A DNA stretch of 25,510 nt from Deltaproteobacteria bacterium (GCA_019309665.1 JAFDFV010000008.1:1-25510); one strand, 5' to 3'; counted from the first letter of the stretch, positions 7,267 through 15,375 are shown. Program-made: numbers and translations. The notes: generated from the letters alone by a model not told the origin.

Positions 7267-8604
7267 TTAATCAGAGTCCAATAATTTTTTTACCAGCGAC
7301 AATGCTTCCTGTCTGGTATTTATCTGATTTGAAAGCATTGCTTCTTCAACTTTGAATATAATTTTTTTGAATAATGGAGAAGGAGACAAACCGAATTTAT
7401 TGATTAAATCATTGCCTGTAATAAGAGCAGGTATTTTTTTTCTTTGCATAAACTCTGAAAAATATTTGAGGATCATATTTTTCGCAAATTCTATAAATTC
7501 CTCTTTGCCTTTATTTCCCTTCCCTTTCATATCTGCAATGCTGTGAAGCAAAAGATAGGGTGTATTGTCCCCGCATTTTATAAAGAAGCGGGTTATTCCT
7601 TTATTGGTCAAGGTGCCTTTGCTCTTTGCGATAAAAAGGTGCAATGGGTCGATATGATTGCGGATAATGAAATCAACGAAATATTTTTCTTTTGTTGATA
7701 ATTTTAGCCTGGAACTTATTTCTTTAGTTATTTCAGCACCTTTTTTGCTGTGACCGTAGAAACGGACATTCCCTTCGTTATCAGTTTTTTTTACCAGGGG
7801 TTTGCCTGTATCATGAAGCAGAATGGCAAATTTAAGGAGAGATGCCGTATTTTCATCTATGCTGTGGGTGATTTTGTTGTTAAGAATATTTTCAAGATGA
7901 TAAAATGCCTTCATTGTGTGTTCAAAAACATCATATTGATGGAATCTGTTCTGAATGCATCCTTTTAATTTGCCAAGTTCAGGAAAAATAGCAAATAAAA
8001 GTCCGGTATCAGCCATTTGAGAAATAAAATGATGTGATTCAGGCGTTTGCAGTATCCTTAAAAATTCCGACCTGATGCGTTCGCCGGCAGAATTTTTTAT
8101 AAGCTTTGCATTTTTCCTTATTGCAGAGACCGTATTTGTATCGATTTCAAAATTCAGTGATGCGCCTATCCTGTAGGCCCTGATAAGACGGACAGGGTCT
8201 TTCTCAAATGCTGTATTTGAAACCATGCGGATTTTTTTGTCTGCAATGTCCTTCATGCCGCCGGTACAGTCAATAATCTTTCCCGATGACAAAGAATAGG
8301 CCATGGCATTGATCGTAAAATCCCTTTTAAGAAGGTCATCTTCAATAGTCTGCCCATTAGCCGAAGATATATCAAAGATTTTATTATCGGAAATTACCCT
8401 GATTATCTTGTGATCCTTCTTGCCTAACTCAATGATGTGATCTGATTTTTTTACAGCTATTTTTTTTGCAAATTTTTCTGGATTTCCAAAAACAGCGATG
8501 TCATAATCAAAAGGAGATCTTCCAAGAATTATATCCCTTATTGAACCGCCGACAATATATGCGCCTTTAATTTTCGGTATAATTTTTATATCTAATTTGT
8601 TCAT
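7267..8604 (-). CDS. cca: tRNA nucleotidyltransferase / poly(A) polymerase family protein with HD domain
   Basis: This is a 445-residue class II nucleotidyltransferase. The head domain begins with AYIVGGSIRDIILGRSPFDY, giving the GGxxRD signature and the catalytic DxD-type acidic pair in FDYDIAVFG. RDFTINAMAYS and the RNA-binding KDPVRLIRAYRIGASLNFEI follow. A C-terminal HD domain carries FAILLHDTGKP and GHSKKGAEI. The likely job is adding or repairing the CCA end of tRNA; an A-adding or poly(A) activity cannot be excluded from sequence. I start at the ATG at 8604 (MNKLDIKII). The frame is open to an ATG at 8637, but those extra codons come from the mobile element at 8622-8822. No clear ribosome site is present before 8604, and the element begins only 17 bp upstream. 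Confidence 0.88.
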   Translation of the reverse strand: MNKLDIKIIPKIKGAYIVGGSIRDIILGRSPFDYDIAVFGNPEKFAKKIAVKKSDHIIELGKKDHKIIRVISDNKIFDISSANGQTIEDDLLKRDFTINAMAYSLSSGKIIDCTGGMKDIADKKIRMVSNTAFEKDPVRLIRAYRIGASLNFEIDTNTVSAIRKNAKLIKNSAGERIRSEFLRILQTPESHHFISQMADTGLLFAIFPELGKLKGCIQNRFHQYDVFEHTMKAFYHLENILNNKITHSIDENTASLLKFAILLHDTGKPLVKKTDNEGNVRFYGHSKKGAEITKEISSRLKLSTKEKYFVDFIIRNHIDPLHLFIAKSKGTLTNKGITRFFIKCGDNTPYLLLHSIADMKGKGNKGKEEFIEFAKNMILKYFSEFMQRKKIPALITGNDLINKFGLSPSPLFKKIIFKVEEAMLSNQINTRQEALSLVKKLLDSD

Positions 8605-8621
8605 GGTTATAACAATATATT

Positions 8622-8822
8622 GGTATCCTTCATTCACCAGCTTACACTTTTTTCGAAAAAGCGTGTATTATCGAATTGAATGCCGATGTCGAAACTGGAA
8701 ATTTGAAATTAGGTAACGCATCTACATCTTAGTATTTTTTCCAATTTCTATTTTCAAATTTCACTGCCAAAATACAAGATCAACAAAGTGTAAACTACTT
8801 TTGACTTGTCGTGAAGGATGCC
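8622..8822. mobile_element. 201-bp MITE-like element, copy 1, with 8-bp target duplication
   Basis: The termini are inverted: GGTATCCTTCA at the left and TGAAGGATGCC at the right. It is flanked by AATATATT (8614-8621) and AATATCTT (8823-8830), an 8-bp duplication with one difference. There is no coding capacity. Internally it carries GAAACTG, GAAATTT and GAAATTA heptads facing a complementary heptad arm. The copy at 11922-12129 is inverted and about 96% identical by eye apart from one 7-bp indel. The element fills the whole gap between the divergent cca and coaE genes. A TTGACT at 8801 could serve as a -35 box, but no paired -10 was convincing. Confidence 0.9.
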
Positions 8823-8840
8823 AATATCTTCATATATTTT

Positions 8841-9482
8841 ATGCAAGATTATAAAAAAAAGACAATAAAGGTCGCGGTTACAGGCAATGCCGGTTCCGGC
8901 AAGACTTCTGTCTGTAATATTTTAAAAAAAATGGGCGCGCAAGTAGTTTTTTCCGATGTTATTGCAAGGGAAGTTGTTTCTCCGGGCACCCCTACCTATA
9001 AAAATGTAATTAATTTTTTTGGAAAAAGGGTGTTGAATGAAAACGGCTTTCTGAATCGTAAACTGCTGAGAAGCATTATTGCAAATGACGATTCTGCACG
9101 TAAAACGCTGGAGAAAATTGTACATCCTGAAATAATAAAGTGTATTCAGTTAAAAATGACTGAAGCGGAAAAAAATGTTAAAGGATTTGTTTTTGTAGAA
9201 ATACCTCTTCTTTTTGAACTTTGCTTGGAAGACCTGTTCGATTTGGTTATAACGGTTAGTGCCGACTATGAATTGCGGATTGAAAGGCTGATGTGCCGGG
9301 ATAAAGTTTCACGCTATGATGCAAAATCCCTTTTCAGCTTACAGATGCCTGAAGAACAAAAGATTAAACGGGCTGAATTTGTTATAAAAAATAACGGTTC
9401 AATCGAACATTTGATAAAATCAGTTGAAGTTTTATATAGTGAACTAATAAGAAAATACGAAAAAAGTATTGAAAGTGCTTGA
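8841..9482 (+). CDS. coaE: Dephospho-CoA kinase
   Basis: The 213-residue enzyme phosphorylates the 3'-OH of dephospho-CoA, the last step of CoA synthesis. The P-loop VAVTGNAGSGKTSVC is near residue 11. VVFSDVIAREVVSPGTP matches the conserved substrate region, with Ser where DAD-type motifs usually have Asp. LEKIVHPEI, FVEIPLLFE and the LID-like RLMCRDKVSRYDAKS follow in the family order. I place the start at the ATG at 8841. The frame stays open back to a GTG at 8811 within the MITE, so the element could supply an upstream start. No Shine-Dalgarno is visible before 8841. It is divergent from cca. Confidence 0.9.
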   Translation: MQDYKKKTIKVAVTGNAGSGKTSVCNILKKMGAQVVFSDVIAREVVSPGTPTYKNVINFFGKRVLNENGFLNRKLLRSIIANDDSARKTLEKIVHPEIIKCIQLKMTEAEKNVKGFVFVEIPLLFELCLEDLFDLVITVSADYELRIERLMCRDKVSRYDAKSLFSLQMPEEQKIKRAEFVIKNNGSIEHLIKSVEVLYSELIRKYEKSIESA

Positions 9483-9582
9483 CAAACAAAAAAACGTAAG
9501 TTATTTTTAGATTTATTTAAGGCAGTAAGCCCACCTATTGGAGAGAATACCTTTTAAATTCTTCTGAATTAAAAAATCACTA

Positions 9583-9763
9583 AGGGCTTGGTCAAAAACA
9601 ACTTGGTAAAATTTGTGCCCAAATTTGCCGTAGATTTAATTGATCTGATTGAGCAAAACCGCAGGAATAGCAAGCTATTTCGAGGGCTTTTGCGAATGAA
9701 GATCGGTTAAAAATATAGTGAAGTTGGGATGCAAAAATGCCAAGTTATTTTTGACCGAGCCCT
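9583..9763. mobile_element. 181-bp element with 24-bp terminal inverted repeats
   Basis: The left end AGGGCTTGGTCAAAAACAAC (continuing for 4 more bases) matches the complement of the right end at 9740-9763 at 22 of 24 positions. The interior has no reading frame of note but contains a 65-bp block (9666-9728) shared with 1261-1320. No convincing target duplication was seen. Together with the repeats at 9826 and 9976 it makes the 855-bp coaE-rho gap almost wholly repeat-derived. Positions 9483-9582 hold nothing recognised. Confidence 0.75.
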
Positions 9764-9825
9764 AAACTAAACTAAATTATATTCCTCCATAATAGAGCCC
9801 TTTGAAAAACGTTCATGTTTGTTCA

Positions 9826-9960
9826 ACCTAAGTTGAGCGATTTTTTTGCGAAGAAATGTGCCAAGGTCTTGATGCAGCAAGGTTTGCGAAAATCGGAGGC
9901 ATACCAATGGATATGTCGAGACTTTTCGCAAGCCCTTGATGCGCAAGAGATTGGTGCAGA
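9826..9960 (-). repeat. 159-bp near-palindromic repeat, copy 3, inverted and truncated
   Basis: It begins CCTAAGTTGAGCGA and follows the complement of copies 1 and 2, including CATACCAATGGATATG at the centre. It stops after GAGATTGGTGCA. The last 25 bp or so, including one terminal inverted repeat, are missing. Copies 1 and 2 lie in the opposite orientation. Confidence 0.85.
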
Positions 9961-9975
9961 ATTTTAACTACAGGA

Positions 9976-10055
9976 ATACAGCTTAGCTTATAGCTGATGG
10001 CTCTTAAGCTCATAAGATAAAAAGGCATAACAGCTTATCAGCTAACATAGCCTAA
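9976..10055. repeat. Hairpin repeat with GCTNATN-type 7/8-bp units
   Basis: Left arm: GCTTATA, GCTGATG and GCTCTTA in 7-bp phase from 9986, then GCTCATA after one extra base. The right arm near 10030-10052 contains CAGCTTAT and CAGCTAAC, which complement the left units. The pairing is imperfect. It abuts the truncated repeat at 9826-9960. Confidence 0.55.
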
Positions 10056-10104
10056 CGCTGGAACTTTTAGTGAAGCGAAAGCGCTAACCTTTAGCGCCAA
10101 TTGA

Positions 10105-10269
10105 ACAAAAGGTGGACGTGTTGCAAATGTCTCTAATAACCAGCAGGGAACCAGCCTATTAGCAATCGACCCATCCGGAATTAGCTTTTGCCGTTTCACT
10201 CATTCCGCCATCGAAGATAAAATAAAGAAGGGCGTGCATGAAATCCGTTTTAAAGACTTAATTGGGTGA
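10105..10269 (+). other. Unrecognised 54-codon open stretch, possible gene remnant
   Basis: After a TGA at 10102 the frame stays open for 54 codons to a TGA at 10267. It encodes a protein-like sequence (GGRVANVSNNQQGTS, then LLAIDPSGISFCRF, ending VHEIRFKDLIG). It has no ATG, GTG or TTG start, so it is not an intact gene. It could be the tail of a lost gene in front of rho, or chance. I do not recognise a family. A short hairpin (GCGCTAA cct TTAGCGC, 10081-10097) lies just upstream. Confidence 0.25.
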
Positions 10270-10337
10270 CGAAGTCTGAATGCTTTGAGAAATATGGATT
10301 ATTGGGTTCGCAAGAATAAGTAATGAGGTAAATTTTA

Positions 10338-11585
10338 ATGAACATAGTTGAATTAAAAGACAAGAAAATAAGTGAACTGACAGATATGGCAAAGGGTTTT
10401 AATATTGATGGTGCTGCCGGAATGCGAAGGCAGGATCTTGTTTTTGCCCTTCTGCAGGCCCAGATTGAAAAGGATGGTTTAATATTCGGTGAAGGAACAC
10501 TTGAGATATTGCCTGACGGATTTGGGTTCTTGAGATCGCCTAAATCCAATTATCTTCCCGGTCCTGATGACATTTATGTTTCTCCGTCACAGATACGTCG
10601 TTTCAATCTGCGGACTGGAGATACTGTGTCGGGGCAGATCCGACAGCCAAAAGAGTCTGAACGGTATTTTGCGCTTTTGAAAGTTGAGGCTGTAAACTAT
10701 GAGGATCCTGAAGTGGCCAGGGAAAAGATCCTTTTTGATAATTTGACTCCGCTTTATCCTGAGAGAAAAATAAATCTTGAAACTTCTTCCGATAATTACT
10801 CTACAAGAATAATGGATCTTATGATTCCTATTGGTTTTGGCCAGAGGGGCCTGATCGTTTCACCTCCCAGGTCAGGAAAAACGATGCTTTTGCAGAATAT
10901 TGCCAACAGCGTTATTGCCAGCCATAAAGATATTATTCCTTTTGTTCTTCTGATTGATGAACGCCCTGAAGAAGTGACGGATATGCAACGATCAGTTAAT
11001 GCGGAAGTCATAAGCTCAACTTTTGATGAACCTTCTGAAAGACATGTTCAGGTCGCCGAAATGGTGATCGAAAAGGCAAAAAGGCTGGTGGAACATAAAA
11101 AGGATGTTATTATTCTGCTGGATAGCGTAACAAGACTTGCGCGTGCCTATAATTCTGTTATGCCGCCGAGCGGAAAGATTCTTTCCGGAGGAGTTGATTC
11201 AAATGCTCTACAGCGGCCGAAACGTTTTTTTGGCGCGGCCAGAAATATTGAAGAAGGTGGAAGCCTTACTATTATAGCAACCGCTCTGGTTGATACAGGA
11301 AGCCGGATGGATGAAGTCATTTTTGAGGAATTCAAGGGCACGGGCAATATGGAAATTCAATTAGATAGAAGACTTTCTGATAAAAGATTATTCCCTGCGA
11401 TTGATATAAAGAAATCAGGTACCCGCAAAGAAGAGTTGCTGCTGGATGAAGAGACTCTTAACCGTGTCTGGATATTAAGAAAACTCCTTTCCTCATTAAA
11501 TCCTTCAGACAGTATGGAATTTTTACTTGAAAAAATGGGCAGAACAAAAGATAATAAAAGTTTTTTAAATTCAATGAATTCATAA
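10338..11585 (+). CDS. rho: Transcription termination factor Rho
   Basis: This 415-residue hexameric RNA/DNA helicase ends transcription at Rho-dependent sites. The N-terminal helical domain (MNIVELKDKKISELTDMAKG) leads into the cold-shock-like RNA-binding fold with GTLEILPDGFGFLR and the DIYVSPSQIRRFNL segment. The ATPase domain has the P-loop SPPRSGKT near residues 175-182 and LLIDERPEEVTDM. VILLDSVTRLARAYN, the Q-loop region PSGKILSGGVD and GGSLTIIATALVDTGSRMD complete it. Length matches the family. GAGGT lies 10 nt before the ATG. The upstream 70 bp show no clear promoter. rpmE follows after 16 bp, a common pairing. Confidence 0.97.
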   Translation: MNIVELKDKKISELTDMAKGFNIDGAAGMRRQDLVFALLQAQIEKDGLIFGEGTLEILPDGFGFLRSPKSNYLPGPDDIYVSPSQIRRFNLRTGDTVSGQIRQPKESERYFALLKVEAVNYEDPEVAREKILFDNLTPLYPERKINLETSSDNYSTRIMDLMIPIGFGQRGLIVSPPRSGKTMLLQNIANSVIASHKDIIPFVLLIDERPEEVTDMQRSVNAEVISSTFDEPSERHVQVAEMVIEKAKRLVEHKKDVIILLDSVTRLARAYNSVMPPSGKILSGGVDSNALQRPKRFFGAARNIEEGGSLTIIATALVDTGSRMDEVIFEEFKGTGNMEIQLDRRLSDKRLFPAIDIKKSGTRKEELLLDEETLNRVWILRKLLSSLNPSDSMEFLLEKMGRTKDNKSFLNSMNS

Positions 11586-11601
11586 TAAGGGAATATAAAA
11601 A

Positions 11602-11808
11602 ATGAAAGCTGACATACATCCTAAGTACTTTGATACTACTATTAAGTGTGCATGTGGAAATGTGATTGAAATCGGTTCAACAAAATCAGATATACGGGTT
11701 GAAATCTGTTCAAAATGCCATCCATTTTTTACAGGTAAGCAGAAACTCATTGACACAGCCGGTAGAATTGAACGTTTCCGCAAAAAATATGGAAAATTTC
11801 AGAAGTAA
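11602..11808 (+). CDS. rpmE: 50S ribosomal protein L31
   Basis: This 68-residue large-subunit protein begins MKADIHPKYFDTTIKCACGN. Cysteines 16, 18, 36 and 39 form the zinc site of the C+ form of L31. The C-terminal TAGRIERFRKKYGKF is typical. AAGGGAA precedes the ATG by 9 nt. It follows rho closely and is probably cotranscribed; a candidate terminator follows. Confidence 0.95.
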   Translation: MKADIHPKYFDTTIKCACGNVIEIGSTKSDIRVEICSKCHPFFTGKQKLIDTAGRIERFRKKYGKFQK

Positions 11809-11848
11809 CTTACGTTAAACTTAACTTGTGCGTAGTTGATGAGGAATT

Positions 11849-11890
11849 TAACCGAGTCGGGGCATTTTGGAATTCGCCTTTTCTCGGTTA
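11849..11890 (+). terminator. Possible terminator after rpmE
   Basis: TAACCGAG (11849-11856) is the exact complement of CTCGGTTA (11883-11890), with a 26-nt loop. It lies 40 bp beyond the rpmE stop. The T-run is weak (TTATCGTTAC), so termination strength is uncertain. Confidence 0.4.
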
Positions 11891-11921
11891 TTATCGTTAC
11901 AGACCAATTAATAAAATAACA

Positions 11922-12129
11922 GGCATCCTTCACGACAAGTCAAAAGTAATTTGCACTTTGTTGATCTTGTATTTTGGCAGTAAAATTTGAAAATAGAAAT
12001 TGGAAATTGGGAAAAATACTAAGATGTAGATGAGTTACTTAATTTCAAATTTCCAGTTTCGACATCGGCATTCAATTCGATAATACACGCTTTTTCGAAA
12101 AAAGTGTAAACTGGTGAATGAAGGATGCC
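11922..12129. mobile_element. 208-bp MITE-like element, copy 2, with perfect 8-bp target duplication
   Basis: The termini are GGCATCCTTCA and TGAAGGATGCC. It is flanked on both sides by AAATAACA (11914-11921 and 12130-12137), a perfect 8-bp duplication. It is the inverted counterpart of the copy at 8622. It is longer by exactly 7 bp because the GAAATTG heptad is doubled at 11996-12009. It fills the space between the rpmE terminator and prfA, ending 30 bp before the prfA start. Confidence 0.92.
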
Positions 12130-12159
12130 AAATAACATTAATATATTTGGTAAGAATTT

Positions 12160-13245
12160 ATGTTTAATAAGCTAAAAGGGGTTGAAAACCGCTTTTTAGA
12201 ATTGGAAGAATTATTGGGTAATCCCAAAATAATTCAGGACCGGGATTTATACCAGAAGTATAGCCAGGAACATGCTGAACTTAACAAGATTGTATCGGTT
12301 TACAGAAATTACAAACAGATAATAGAAGAGCTTGAGGACAGCAGCGAATTGCTGAAGGATGCCGACTCTGAAATAAAAAAATTAGCACGGGAAGAAGTTA
12401 ACTCATTAAGTACTGAAAGGGAGAAGCGGGAAAAAGAGCTTAAAAAGCTGCTTATTCCTAAGGATCCGCTCGATGTAAAAAATGTATTAATTGAAATAAG
12501 AGCCGGGACAGGAGGAGAGGAGGCAAGCCTGTTTGCAAATGATCTGTTCAGAATGTACAGCAGATATGCTGAAAACAGATCCTGGAAGGTTGAGATCATG
12601 AATCATCATACAATGGGCGCAGGTGGTTTAAAAGAGATTGTAGCGATGATCCATGGTAAAGGAGCATATAACCGCTTTAAATATGAGAGCGGTACTCATC
12701 GTGTCCAGCGTGTCCCTACAACTGAAACTCAAGGAAGAATACACACCTCTGCGGTTACAGTGGCGGTTTTGCCAGAAGCGAAAGAAGTTGAAGTCCATAT
12801 TGATCCAGGTGAAATTAAAGTTGATGTATATCGTTCAAGCGGACCAGGAGGTCAATCTGTAAATACTACCGATTCAGCCGTGCGTATTACTCATCTGCCA
12901 ACAGGCCTTGTTGTTACTTGCCAGGATGAAAAGTCACAATTAAAAAACAAAAATCGGGCCATGAAGGTTTTGCGCGCCCGTCTTCTTGACAGTAAGATCA
13001 GAGAACAAAATGAAAAGAGGTCGGAAGAACGAAAAAGCCAGATAGGAAGCGGGGATAGAAGTGAAAGGATAAGAACATATAACTTTCCACAGGGCAGGGT
13101 AACAGACCACAGGATCGGACTTACCCTTTACAAACTGGAAAGTATTATGCAGGGAGATATGGATGATATAATTGACCAACTTACAACATTTTATCAAACT
13201 CAGGCATTACAGAATGCAGAATCAGTCAAACTCAGAGTTTCCTGA
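12160..13245 (+). CDS. prfA: Peptide chain release factor 1
   Basis: The 361-residue protein releases finished polypeptides at UAA and UAG. The GGQ motif (SSGPGGQSVNTTDSAVRITH) is at residues 230-232, and HRVQRVPTTETQGRIHTSAV is in the codon-recognition domain. The N-terminal coiled region and GTGGEEASLFANDLFRMY are intact. Length and GGQ position fit RF1; no RF2-type frameshift is present. A modest GGTAAG lies upstream of the ATG. The MITE copy at 11922-12129 supplies most of the upstream region. prmC overlaps the end by 32 nt. Confidence 0.96.
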   Translation: MFNKLKGVENRFLELEELLGNPKIIQDRDLYQKYSQEHAELNKIVSVYRNYKQIIEELEDSSELLKDADSEIKKLAREEVNSLSTEREKREKELKKLLIPKDPLDVKNVLIEIRAGTGGEEASLFANDLFRMYSRYAENRSWKVEIMNHHTMGAGGLKEIVAMIHGKGAYNRFKYESGTHRVQRVPTTETQGRIHTSAVTVAVLPEAKEVEVHIDPGEIKVDVYRSSGPGGQSVNTTDSAVRITHLPTGLVVTCQDEKSQLKNKNRAMKVLRARLLDSKIREQNEKRSEERKSQIGSGDRSERIRTYNFPQGRVTDHRIGLTLYKLESIMQGDMDDIIDQLTTFYQTQALQNAESVKLRVS

Positions 13246-14104
13246 ATGGACAATAATTAAACTCCTCGATTGGACTACTTCGTATTTTAAATCCCACAAT
13301 ATTGACAGCCCAAGATCAACCTCTGAAATACTCCTGGCGCATACATTAGGCTTAAAAAGGATAGATTTGTATTTGCGCTATGATCAGCCGCTTACTCTCG
13401 ATGAACTTTTGCTGTTCAAAACATATATAAAAAGGAGAATTAACAGGGAACCGGTTGCATATATCGTGGGCACCAGAGAGTTTTGGTCTATGGATCTATC
13501 TGTGACAAAGCATGTACTGATTCCACGCCCTGAGACAGAATGCCTTGTTGAGTCAGCGCTTTCACTTCCGGAATTGGGTCCTGGGCCAAAGCGTATTTTA
13601 GAGCTTGGTACAGGTTCCGGCGCAATAACACTGGCGCTTGCATCTGAAAGGCCGGAGTATATCTATTTTGCATCTGATAGTTCAGATAAAGCTGTTAAAC
13701 TGGCATTTATGAATGCAAAACTTCATCGTCTTGATGGAAAAATAAATTTTTTTACCGGAGATTGGCTTGAGCCGTTAAAAAATACCGGACAGTTGTTTGA
13801 CATGATTATATCCAATCCTCCTTATATCAGGACGTTGTCCATACCCGAACTCCAGCCTGAGATATACAGATATGAGCCCATTAGGGCTCTTGACGGTGGT
13901 AAAGCCGGACTGGACCCAATTAAAAAAATTATCTTTGAAGCTCATGCCTTCCTTGTACAAAAGGGAATACTTTTGCTGGAGATAGGACATGATCAAAAAG
14001 ATCAGATTAAAAAAATTATAGATGATTGTGGGAATTATGAAAATGTTGTCTTTAAAAAAGACTACAGTGCTCATTATAGAATGGTTTGTATGAGGAAAAA
14101 ATAA
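13214..14104 (+). CDS. prmC: Release factor glutamine methyltransferase
   Basis: The 296-residue SAM-dependent enzyme methylates the GGQ glutamine of release factors, so its neighbour prfA encodes its substrate. The N-terminal helical domain ends near REPVAYIVGTREFWSMDL. The SAM motif ELGTGSGAITLALA starts at residue 130, and the catalytic NPPY is at 201-204. EPIRALDGGKAGLD follows as in the family. I chose the ATG at 13214, which gives the usual length; the frame is open upstream to 13172 inside prfA. The 32-nt overlap with prfA suggests coupled translation. Confidence 0.93.
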   Translation: MQNQSNSEFPEWTIIKLLDWTTSYFKSHNIDSPRSTSEILLAHTLGLKRIDLYLRYDQPLTLDELLLFKTYIKRRINREPVAYIVGTREFWSMDLSVTKHVLIPRPETECLVESALSLPELGPGPKRILELGTGSGAITLALASERPEYIYFASDSSDKAVKLAFMNAKLHRLDGKINFFTGDWLEPLKNTGQLFDMIISNPPYIRTLSIPELQPEIYRYEPIRALDGGKAGLDPIKKIIFEAHAFLVQKGILLLEIGHDQKDQIKKIIDDCGNYENVVFKKDYSAHYRMVCMRKK

Positions 14105-14146
14105 AAAACTATTGCAGAGCATTATAATATTTGTTAATTAAAAAAC

Positions 14147-14339
14147 AGTGCTTAAAGTGAGCTAAAGTGCCTAAAATGCCTAAAGTTGTGGTACGCCTTC
14201 GGCGTGCTAATTGATAACATAGGAATAGAAACCCGTTACACTTTCTTATGCATTAATAACTCAAGAAATCTTTATATAAAATGGCAGAATACCTTAACTT
14301 TAGGCATTTTAATATACTTTAGCTCACTTTAGGCACTTA
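14147..14339. repeat. 193-bp palindromic repeat with 9-bp-unit arms, copy 1
   Basis: The left arm is built of AAGTGCCTA-type 9-mers plus one 10-mer (AAGTGAGCTA); the right arm near 14297-14338 is their complement. The interior contains the small hairpin ACGCC TTC GGCGT. An inverted, shorter relative lies at 16702-16858. It fills most of the prmC-rpsB gap. Confidence 0.88.
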
Positions 14340-14460
14340 ATTTAAACAGGTTGTATATAATATCACACGCCTTTGGACCTTTTCCCTGGTGCTCCGCATG
14401 GCGGAGTCGGAAATGGGGATGATGAAGGCGAAAGAATAACCATTATAAAAGGGGAAAATT
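14340..14460 (+). promoter_or_regulatory. rpsB leader region
   Basis: A TATAAT at 14356-14361 is the best -10 candidate, but no -35 of good quality lies 16-18 bp upstream. The remaining 99 nt contain CTCCGC ATG GCGGAG, a 6-bp stem with a tight loop. rpsB-tsf leaders are autoregulated by S2 in some bacteria; whether this one is cannot be told from sequence. Confidence 0.3.
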
Positions 14461-15375
14461 ATGTCTTATATCACAATGAAGGAACTCCTTGAGGCAGGAG
14501 TACATTTCGGTCATCAGACAAAGCGCTGGAATCCCAAGATGAAACCTTATATCTTTGGGGCAAGGAACGGTATCTATATCATAGATCTTCAGAAAACCGT
14601 TCGTATGTTTAAAAATGTATATGACTTTATAGTCGATTTGGCTGCAAATGGCGAGTCAATCCTTTTTGTAGGAACCAAAAAGCAGGCGCGCGAATCTATT
14701 TATGAAGAGGCCAATAGATGCGAGATGTTCTATGTCCATAACAGATGGCTTGGCGGAATGCTTACAAATTTTCAGACAATAAAACAGAGTATCGACCGCC
14801 TTGATTATCTCAATAATATAATAAATGATGGATCAATTAACCTTTTCCCCAAAAAAGAAAGGTTGAAACTTCAAAAGTCCCGGGTAAAACTTGACGACGT
14901 ACTTGGCGGAATCCGTTCCATGAATAAGCTTCCTGGTGCTATATTTATTGTTGATCCCAAAAACGAGGCAATTGCAGTTCGTGAGGGAAAACGGCTGAAG
15001 ATTCCAATTATTGCTATTGTTGACACCAATTGTGATCCAGACGAAATAGATTACATTATACCGGGCAATGATGATGCTATTCGGGCGATAAGACTGATTT
15101 CATCCAGAATTGCTGAAGCTTGTATTGAGGGAAAACAGCGCTTGTTGGAAAAACAGCAGGCTGAGGCCGATAAAGAGATAGAGGATGAAGCCGAAGGTTC
15201 ACCAGTAGATTCAGAGTTAAAACCCGGTGAAAGAAAGATTATTGCAGACGGTTCTAAGGGACCTGTCGTCGAGATAATCAGAAAAACAGCTCCCATAGCT
15301 TCTTTAGAAACCTCAGATGATAAAGAGAGCGAAAAATCAGGAGAAACTACTGAAGCAAAGGATATAGGAGAATAA
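14461..15375 (+). CDS. rpsB: 30S ribosomal protein S2
   Basis: The first 225 residues or so are a complete S2: MSYITMKELLEAGVHFGHQT, RWNPKMKPYIFGARNGI, NRWLGGMLTNFQTI and IVDTNCDPDEIDYIIPGNDD. The remaining 75 or so residues form an acidic, low-complexity tail (EQQ/EAD-rich, then SDDKESEKSGETTEAKD) beyond the usual E. coli length of about 240. Such tails occur in some lineages and their role is unclear. GGGGAAAA precedes the ATG. tsf follows after 2 bp, the standard arrangement. Confidence 0.96.
   Translation: MSYITMKELLEAGVHFGHQTKRWNPKMKPYIFGARNGIYIIDLQKTVRMFKNVYDFIVDLAANGESILFVGTKKQARESIYEEANRCEMFYVHNRWLGGMLTNFQTIKQSIDRLDYLNNIINDGSINLFPKKERLKLQKSRVKLDDVLGGIRSMNKLPGAIFIVDPKNEAIAVREGKRLKIPIIAIVDTNCDPDEIDYIIPGNDDAIRAIRLISSRIAEACIEGKQRLLEKQQAEADKEIEDEAEGSPVDSELKPGERKIIADGSKGPVVEIIRKTAPIASLETSDDKESEKSGETTEAKDIGE

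Noticed and set aside
8811..8840. N-terminal extension of coaE from GTG 8811
   Set aside because: The extension is encoded by the MITE terminus and its target duplication and has no family counterpart, though initiation there cannot be excluded.
9828..10028. 66-codon minus-strand open frame
   Set aside because: It is the translated third copy of the 159-bp repeat plus the adjacent GCT-type hairpin.
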